Positions 22,759 to 27,215 of a DNA stretch of 27,215 nt are shown here, one piece after another; position 1 is the first letter of the stretch, and every line of letters starts with the position of its first letter. This DNA is from a bacterium. GTDB taxonomy: Bacteria > SM23-81 > DAOVCL01. The DNA is taken from positions 1 through 27,215 of the forward strand of contig JAOZPP010000039.1 in assembly GCA_029932675.1 (NCBI GenBank), written 5' to 3'. The translations under genes were made by a program, and so were the position numbers. The notes beneath the pieces are model-generated. The model was not told the DNA's origin and made no database searches. It worked only from the letters and a program-made list of their open reading frames with translations.

Positions 22759-25425
22759 TTATTTCCCCTTAAGGGCTGCATGGGCGGCAGCTAACCTGGC
22801 GATGGGCACCCGGTAGGGGGAACAACTTACATAATCCAAGCCTACCCGATGGCAGAACTCCACCGAATTGGGTTCCCCTCCGTGCTCACCACATATACCT
22901 ATCTTCAGATCTGGCTTAGTTTTTCTTCCCTTCCTCACTCCCATCTCTACCAGTTGTCCCACTCCCTCCTGATCAAGGATCTGAAAGGGATCATGGGGGA
23001 GGATGCCTTTCTCCACATAAAAGGGGAGGAAGACTCCAGCATCATCCCGGCTATAGCCGAAGGTCATTTGGGTGAGGTCATTTGTGCCAAAGGAGAAGAA
23101 CTCAGCGACTTGGGCGATCTGATCGGCGAGGAGGCTGGCCCGAGGGATCTCAATCATTGTCCCTACCTTATAATCAACCTCAACCCCCTGTTCGGCCATT
23201 GTCTCCTTTCCTACCCTATCCACAACCTCTTTCTGCAGGCGCAGCTCGTTTACATCACCAACTAAGGGGATCATAATCTCGGGGAGAACTTTTATCCCCT
23301 CCTTGATGGCTTGACAGGCGGCCTGGAATATAGCCCTTGTCTGCATCTCAGTTATCTCCGGATAGACGATACCTAACCGACAACCGCGGTGGCCCATCAT
23401 TGGGTTGGCCTCGCTCAACCCCTCCACTTTGGCCTTTAATTCATCAAATGAAACCCCCATCTGGGATGCTAAAGCTGAAATTTCCTCATCGGCCTTAGGG
23501 AGGAACTCGTGTAGAGGTGGATCAAGGGTGCGTATTGTCACCGGTAGTCCGTCCATAACCTTGAAAATGCCCAAAAAATCTTCCCTCTGCATGGGTAATA
23601 GATGGTTGAGAGCTTCCTCCCTTCCCTTTTTATCCCCGGCTAAGATCATCTTGCGAACCCAGTCAATTCTATCTCCTTCAAAGAACATATGTTCTGTGCG
23701 GCAAAGCCCGATTCCCTCTGCCCCAAATTCTCTGGCTACTTTAGCATCCTTAGGCTGATCGGCGTTTGTCCTTACCCCTAACCGGCGGAACGAATCTGCC
23801 CAATCCATTAGAGTCTTAAAATCCCCAGAGAGGCTGGGAGTGATGGTGCGCACCTGGCCCAAGATTACCTTTCCACTTGTTCCATCTAAGGTTATGTAAT
23901 CCCCCTTCTTTACCACAACATCCCCCACGGTAAAGAGCTCCTTCCCATAATCGATCTTCAGATCTCCACAGCCAACCACACAGCACTTACCCATCCCCCT
24001 GGCCACTACCGCTGCATGGGAGGTCATCCCCCCGCGGGCAGTAAGGATGGCCTGGGCGGCATTCATCCCTTGGATATCCTCAGGTGAGGTCTCTATTCTC
24101 ACCAAGATGACTTTCTCCCCCCCCTGGCTCAGTTCAACTGCATCTTCAGCGGTAAAGACCACCTTACCTGTTGCTGCCCCAGGGGAGGCAGGAAGCCCGC
24201 GAGCCAGAATCCGTACCTCCACCTGGGGGTCGATCATCGGATGGAGGAGTTGGTCGAGTTGATTTGGCTCTACCCTTAACACGGCGGTCTCCCGGTCGAT
24301 AAGCCCTTCGCCCACCATATCCACTGCTATCTTTACCGCGGCAGCGGCGGTCCGCTTGCCGGTTCGGGTCTGGAGCATCCACAGCTTTCCCCTTTGGATG
24401 GTAAACTCGATGTCTTGAGTGTCCCGATAATGCCTTTCCAACTTCTCCCTGATTTCGGAGAGCTGCTTATAGACATCGGGCATTGCCTCCTCCAAGGAGG
24501 TCTGCTCGGGTTTCTTCTTGCTGGCTCGATTTAAGGGCTGTGGTGTCCTTATACCAGCAACAACGTCCTCTCCTTGGGCGTTGATCAGGTACTCCCCATA
24601 GAATATGTTCTCCCCGGTGGCTGGATTACGGGTGAAGGCTACTCCAGTGGCTGAATCAGAACCCATATTACCGAAGACCATGGCCTGCACGTTAACGGCT
24701 GTCCCCCAATTCTCCGGAATATGATGTATCTGGCGATAGGACTTTGCCCGGGGGGTGTTCCAGGAACGGAAAACAGCTCCAATTGCCCCCCAAAGTTGAT
24801 CCAAGGGTTCTTCAGGGAATTTGCCTCCGCTCCTTTCCGCAATGATTTCCTTGAAACGATAAACGAGTTCTTTCAAATCTTTTGGGCCCAACTCGGTGTC
24901 CTGGGTGATGCCTTTCTCCCTTTTCTTTTCCTCTATGGCCTGCTCAAAGGGGCTTATCCCCTCAGATTTTATTCCCATAACTACTTCCGCATACATCTGG
25001 ACAAACCTTCGGTAACTGTCCCAACCCACCCTCTCGTCATTTGTCCCCTTGATGAAACCTGCAACCGTGGAGTCATTCAGACCTATGTTTAGGACGGTAT
25101 CCATCATCCCCGGCATAGAGACCCTTGCCCCTGACCTGACTGAGACCAGAAGGGGGTTTTCCCTATCCCCGAACTTAGCCCCCATAATCTTCTCCACCCT
25201 TCCCAGAGCCTCCCCGACCTGTTCTTCTAGGCCAAGAGGGTATTTGCCCTTGTTCTCAAAATAAAGGACACAAACTTTGGTTGTTATGGTAAACCCAGGG
25301 GGCACAGGGATCCCCAAGTTGGTCATTTCGGCGAGGTTTGCCCCTTTACCCCCTAAGAGTTCCCTCATAGTAGCATCGCCTTCTGCCTTTCCATTACCGA
25401 AGAAATAGACATACTTCTCTTCCAT
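22759..25425 (-). CDS. ppdK: Pyruvate, phosphate dikinase
   Basis: PPDK interconverts pyruvate + ATP + phosphate and PEP + AMP + pyrophosphate, serving gluconeogenesis or PPi-linked glycolysis in many anaerobes. The 888-residue protein starts [16 protein letters not shown] and has the ATP-grasp region ([32 protein letters not shown]), the phospho-histidine domain with H470 in [21 protein letters not shown], and the PEP/pyruvate barrel with [42 protein letters not shown], and [15 protein letters not shown] with the catalytic-region [12 protein letters not shown] at the end. I choose ATG 25425 with GGGAAGGATAG upstream; an earlier TTG (25458) would overlap gmhA. It begins 4 nt after the gmhA stop, in one operon. 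Confidence 0.97.
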   Translation of the reverse strand: MEEKYVYFFGNGKAEGDATMRELLGGKGANLAEMTNLGIPVPPGFTITTKVCVLYFENKGKYPLGLEEQVGEALGRVEKIMGAKFGDRENPLLVSVRSGARVSMPGMMDTVLNIGLNDSTVAGFIKGTNDERVGWDSYRRFVQMYAEVVMGIKSEGISPFEQAIEEKKREKGITQDTELGPKDLKELVYRFKEIIAERSGGKFPEEPLDQLWGAIGAVFRSWNTPRAKSYRQIHHIPENWGTAVNVQAMVFGNMGSDSATGVAFTRNPATGENIFYGEYLINAQGEDVVAGIRTPQPLNRASKKKPEQTSLEEAMPDVYKQLSEIREKLERHYRDTQDIEFTIQRGKLWMLQTRTGKRTAAAAVKIAVDMVGEGLIDRETAVLRVEPNQLDQLLHPMIDPQVEVRILARGLPASPGAATGKVVFTAEDAVELSQGGEKVILVRIETSPEDIQGMNAAQAILTARGGMTSHAAVVARGMGKCCVVGCGDLKIDYGKELFTVGDVVVKKGDYITLDGTSGKVILGQVRTITPSLSGDFKTLMDWADSFRRLGVRTNADQPKDAKVAREFGAEGIGLCRTEHMFFEGDRIDWVRKMILAGDKKGREEALNHLLPMQREDFLGIFKVMDGLPVTIRTLDPPLHEFLPKADEEISALASQMGVSFDELKAKVEGLSEANPMMGHRGCRLGIVYPEITEMQTRAIFQAACQAIKEGIKVLPEIMIPLVGDVNELRLQKEVVDRVGKETMAEQGVEVDYKVGTMIEIPRASLLADQIAQVAEFFSFGTNDLTQMTFGYSRDDAGVFLPFYVEKGILPHDPFQILDQEGVGQLVEMGVRKGRKTKPDLKIGICGEHGGEPNSVEFCHRVGLDYVSCSPYRVPIARLAAAHAALKGK

Positions 25426-25429
25426 TTTT

Positions 25430-26026
25430 CTATCCTTCCCTCTTGAAAGCTTTCTCAATAAGACCGCAGATTATGTGTCCAGCCATCATATACCCTTCCT
25501 GAATCCCCTGAGTATCCTGGGAAGGGATGATCAAGGGGAAGTCCACCACGGAGGAAAGCTTCTTACCCCCCTCTCCGGTAAAGCCCACCACTTGCAGACC
25601 GATCTCTTTGGCCCTCTGAGCGGCGCGGATCACGTTCTCCGAAGATCCACTTGTACTGATGGCCACCAAGACATCCCCCTCTTTACCTAAGGCCTCCACC
25701 TGACGGGAGAAGGCTTCTGCAAAACTCAGGTCATTGGATATCGCCGAGAGGATAGGAGGGTTGCTGGAGAGGGCCAAAGCAGGTAGAGCCCTCCTCTTCT
25801 CTTTTAACTTCACTACCAGTTCACAAGCCAGATGTTGCGCATCGGCTGCACTTCCCCCGTTGCCACAAATAAGGACTTTGCCTCCATCTCGAAAGGTTCT
25901 TGTCAGAAGTTCGGCAATCCTCAATATCTGCTGAGAGCAGTTTACCTTCATCTCCTCTACAAGCTTTGATCTATCCGAGATCTGTGCCAAGATAAAGGTG
26001 AGGTTATCATCCCTTTCTCTCTGCAT
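25430..26026 (-). CDS. gmhA: Sedoheptulose-7-phosphate isomerase
   Basis: GmhA turns sedoheptulose-7-phosphate into D-glycero-D-manno-heptose-7-phosphate, the first step to ADP-heptose for the LPS core. The 198-residue SIS-domain protein shows [20 protein letters not shown] (glutamate near residue 69), a [13 protein letters not shown] region, [11 protein letters not shown] and the C-terminal [16 protein letters not shown] helix with the family histidine. An SIS protein of another pathway is possible but this motif set is typical. ATG 26026 has GGAGAATCGGGGAG upstream. It is the first gene of the gmhA-ppdK unit driven by the promoter at 26078-26106. Confidence 0.93.
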   Translation of the reverse strand: MQRERDDNLTFILAQISDRSKLVEEMKVNCSQQILRIAELLTRTFRDGGKVLICGNGGSAADAQHLACELVVKLKEKRRALPALALSSNPPILSAISNDLSFAEAFSRQVEALGKEGDVLVAISTSGSSENVIRAAQRAKEIGLQVVGFTGEGGKKLSSVVDFPLIIPSQDTQGIQEGYMMAGHIICGLIEKAFKREG

Positions 26027-26077
26027 CTCCCCGATTCTCCTTGGTTAAATCCTCTATTTGTTGGTAACTTGATGTCC

Positions 26078-26106
26078 AAGATAATATCCTGGTTGATAGT
26101 TGTCAA
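26078..26106 (-). promoter_or_regulatory. Promoter of the gmhA-ppdK operon
   Basis: On the minus strand TTGACA (26106-26101), 17 nt, then TATCTT (26083-26078). The predicted start near 26071 gives a 45-nt leader with a good ribosome site. The hexamers and spacing are identical to those of the ccdA promoter. Confidence 0.75.
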
Positions 26107-26182
26107 GCCAAACTTGACCTCTTGCTGGCTGATGACCCCACATGGTAAACCATCCTGAATAGATTCTCTCTCTTCTATCCAA

Positions 26183-26215
26183 GCAGACCTGTCTGCCGTG
26201 GCCCAGGCAGGCAGA
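26183..26215. repeat. Imperfect palindromic GC-rich element beside the transposase end
   Basis: GCAGAC-CT-GTCTGC (26183-26196) is a perfect short palindrome, overlapped by a second hairpin CTGCC/GGCAG (26193-26197 with 26206-26210, loop GTGGCCCA) and a repeated GGCA. It looks like a short mobile palindromic repeat placed at the end of the transposase remnant. Confidence 0.5.
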
Positions 26216-26220
26216 AGCTG

Positions 26221-27132
26221 GTCAACGATTACGGGAGCAAGATTAAAGACCTCAGGGGATATCCCTTTATGGGGTAGCTCCCCAAATATCTCCAGTGGCG
26301 CCTTCCTCCCCCTGTGCCTATTCTTCCTCTTGTAGTTGAACCAAAGCTGATAAGCCCAAGCCTTCCCCATAAACTCCTCTCTACCTCTGTACTCCTCAAT
26401 CTCATAAAACTCATCCTCAATCAGCCCATGAAATGCTTCTACATCACTATTCCAAGTGGGTGATGAGGGAGGTATGCGCACCCCCTTTACCCCAAAGCTC
26501 TCCAATACCTCCTGAAAACATTCTTGCCCCCCTTCAACCGATTACTAATAAATTAGCCCCATTATCTATCTGAAATATCACCCGGGCCACCTCTACACCA
26601 CATCCCTTAAATACCAGGCAAATAAAGCAGCATTAGTAGCTGGCTTCTCCTGGGCATAGGCAGACCAACTTTCACCTATCCTTACACCTCGCGCCGAGAG
26701 CTGATAGCGGGGAAGCTCTAACCTCCTCATCTGGGGCCAATACCTCTCTATATCCACTAGGTCCTTGGTGTCTAACTGGATAAGCTCCAGAACCCTCAGC
26801 TTCTCCTTCTGTTCCCTTAAATCCCTCCTTTTCCGCCATCTCTTCTTTCTCCCCTTGGTTAACCCCGCCTGCCTGATTATCCGGGCTATGGTCTTGGGAG
26901 ATATGGGGAGGTCAAACTCCAGCTTTAACTGCTCCGCCCCCCAGGTAGGATAACTTCTGTGTAGCTCAATCACCCTTTCCTTTATTTCCTTGGCCGTCTT
27001 GTGGGGTATCCTCTGGGGTGCTCGGGAGCGCTCCTCAAGCCCCCTTAATCCCTCCTGCCTATATCTTTCCTTCCACTTGCGCACAGTGCTTCTGATAGTC
27101 CTATACTCCCTGGCGGTCTGGCTAATTCCCAC
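26221..27132 (-). pseudogene. Broken IS481-type (DDE) transposase
   Basis: The N-terminal part (27132-26593) reads as two helix-turn-helix regions (QTAREYRTIRSTVRKWKERY; YPTWGAEQLKLEFDLPISPK) and the start of the rve catalytic domain with the first aspartate in LIQLDTKDL. It stops at TAG 26593. The second aspartate lies in another frame at about 26590-26540 (VIFQIDNGAN), which ends in TGA beside a GGGGGG run. The third frame then gives SPTWNSDVEAFHGLIEDEFY with the glutamate, NYKRKNRHRGRKAPLEIF and FNLAPVIVDQLLP near 26230. The D-D-E order is thus preserved over at least two frameshifts, so it is inactive. Coding may continue upstream toward the window's right edge. Terminal inverted repeats were not found. 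Confidence 0.85.
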
Positions 27133-27172
27133 CTGCTTTACCTCTCTACCATCTACAGCCTTAACTAAACTA

Positions 27173-27192
27173 CTACCGCCTAAAGGCGGTAG
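27173..27192. repeat. Perfect 8-bp inverted repeat with 4-nt loop at the transposase 5' side
   Basis: CTACCGCC (27173-27180) and GGCGGTAG (27185-27192) flank TAAA. It lies about 40 bp upstream of the first transposase start candidate, inside the extended reading frame. No U-tract follows on either strand. Confidence 0.6.
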
Positions 27193-27215
27193 GTTTATGG
27201 GGTAGCCATAGAAAA

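Noticed and set aside
25957-26220. Extension of the transposase C-terminal reading frame into gmhA
   Set aside because: The extension crosses the gmhA promoter and start and no longer resembles transposase; it is open by chance.

Overview
The window looks like chromosome from an uncultured-type, diderm (Gram-negative) bacterium of moderate GC. Evidence for an outer membrane is a TonB-dependent receptor, a sedoheptulose-7-phosphate isomerase (LPS heptose pathway), lipoproteins and LolA-fold-like secreted proteins. Arginine is largely AGG and isoleucine often ATA, coding strands are purine-rich, and TTG/GTG starts at stop-overlap junctions are common; this would fit a deep-branching, perhaps thermophilic or anaerobic lineage (Desulfobacterota or Nitrospirota-like). 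That placement is inference, and I cannot name the phylum with confidence.

Layout. 1-371: two tandem sigma70-type promoters, tRNA-Pro(GGG) and its terminator. 444-2953 (+): tightly packed glycosyltransferase, surE, pcm and a COG2426 membrane protein. 3000-4454 (+): hairpins, then tRNA-Pro(CGG) only 26 nt before a LOG-like TIGR00725 gene, acylphosphatase and apt. 4519-5313 (+): a secreted LolA-like protein. 5361-5400: an 18-bp perfect hairpin between convergent genes. 5426-6693 (-): ccdA and a TlpA/ResA-like lipoprotein under a clear promoter. 6881-11835 (+): a nucleotidyltransferase/phosphomannomutase-like fusion, UDP-glucose dehydrogenase, deoC and a decayed TehB-type methyltransferase, followed by a beta-CASP nuclease (11867-13273). 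13386-16202 (-): queF, a B12-type radical SAM protein and a DUF1573 protein in one overlapping operon from a promoter that appears to give a leaderless queF mRNA. 16494-18515 (-): TonB receptor. 18642-22565 (-): two DUF3857/transglutaminase paralogues. 22759-26106 (-): gmhA and ppdK from a strong promoter. 26215 to the right edge: a frameshifted IS481-type transposase.

Functionally, most genes are housekeeping: nucleotide salvage and damage repair (surE, pcm, apt, acyP), periplasmic thiol-redox and cytochrome c maturation (ccdA, ResA-like), nucleotide-sugar and LPS precursor supply (fusion protein, ugd, gmhA), pyruvate/PEP exchange (ppdK) and queuosine synthesis (queF). The least explained parts are the tandem transglutaminase pair, where one copy has lost its catalytic histidine, and the queF/radical SAM/DUF1573 operon. 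I saw no CRISPR array, phage or defence island. No single feature is clearly a new system; the strongest leads are listed as findings.
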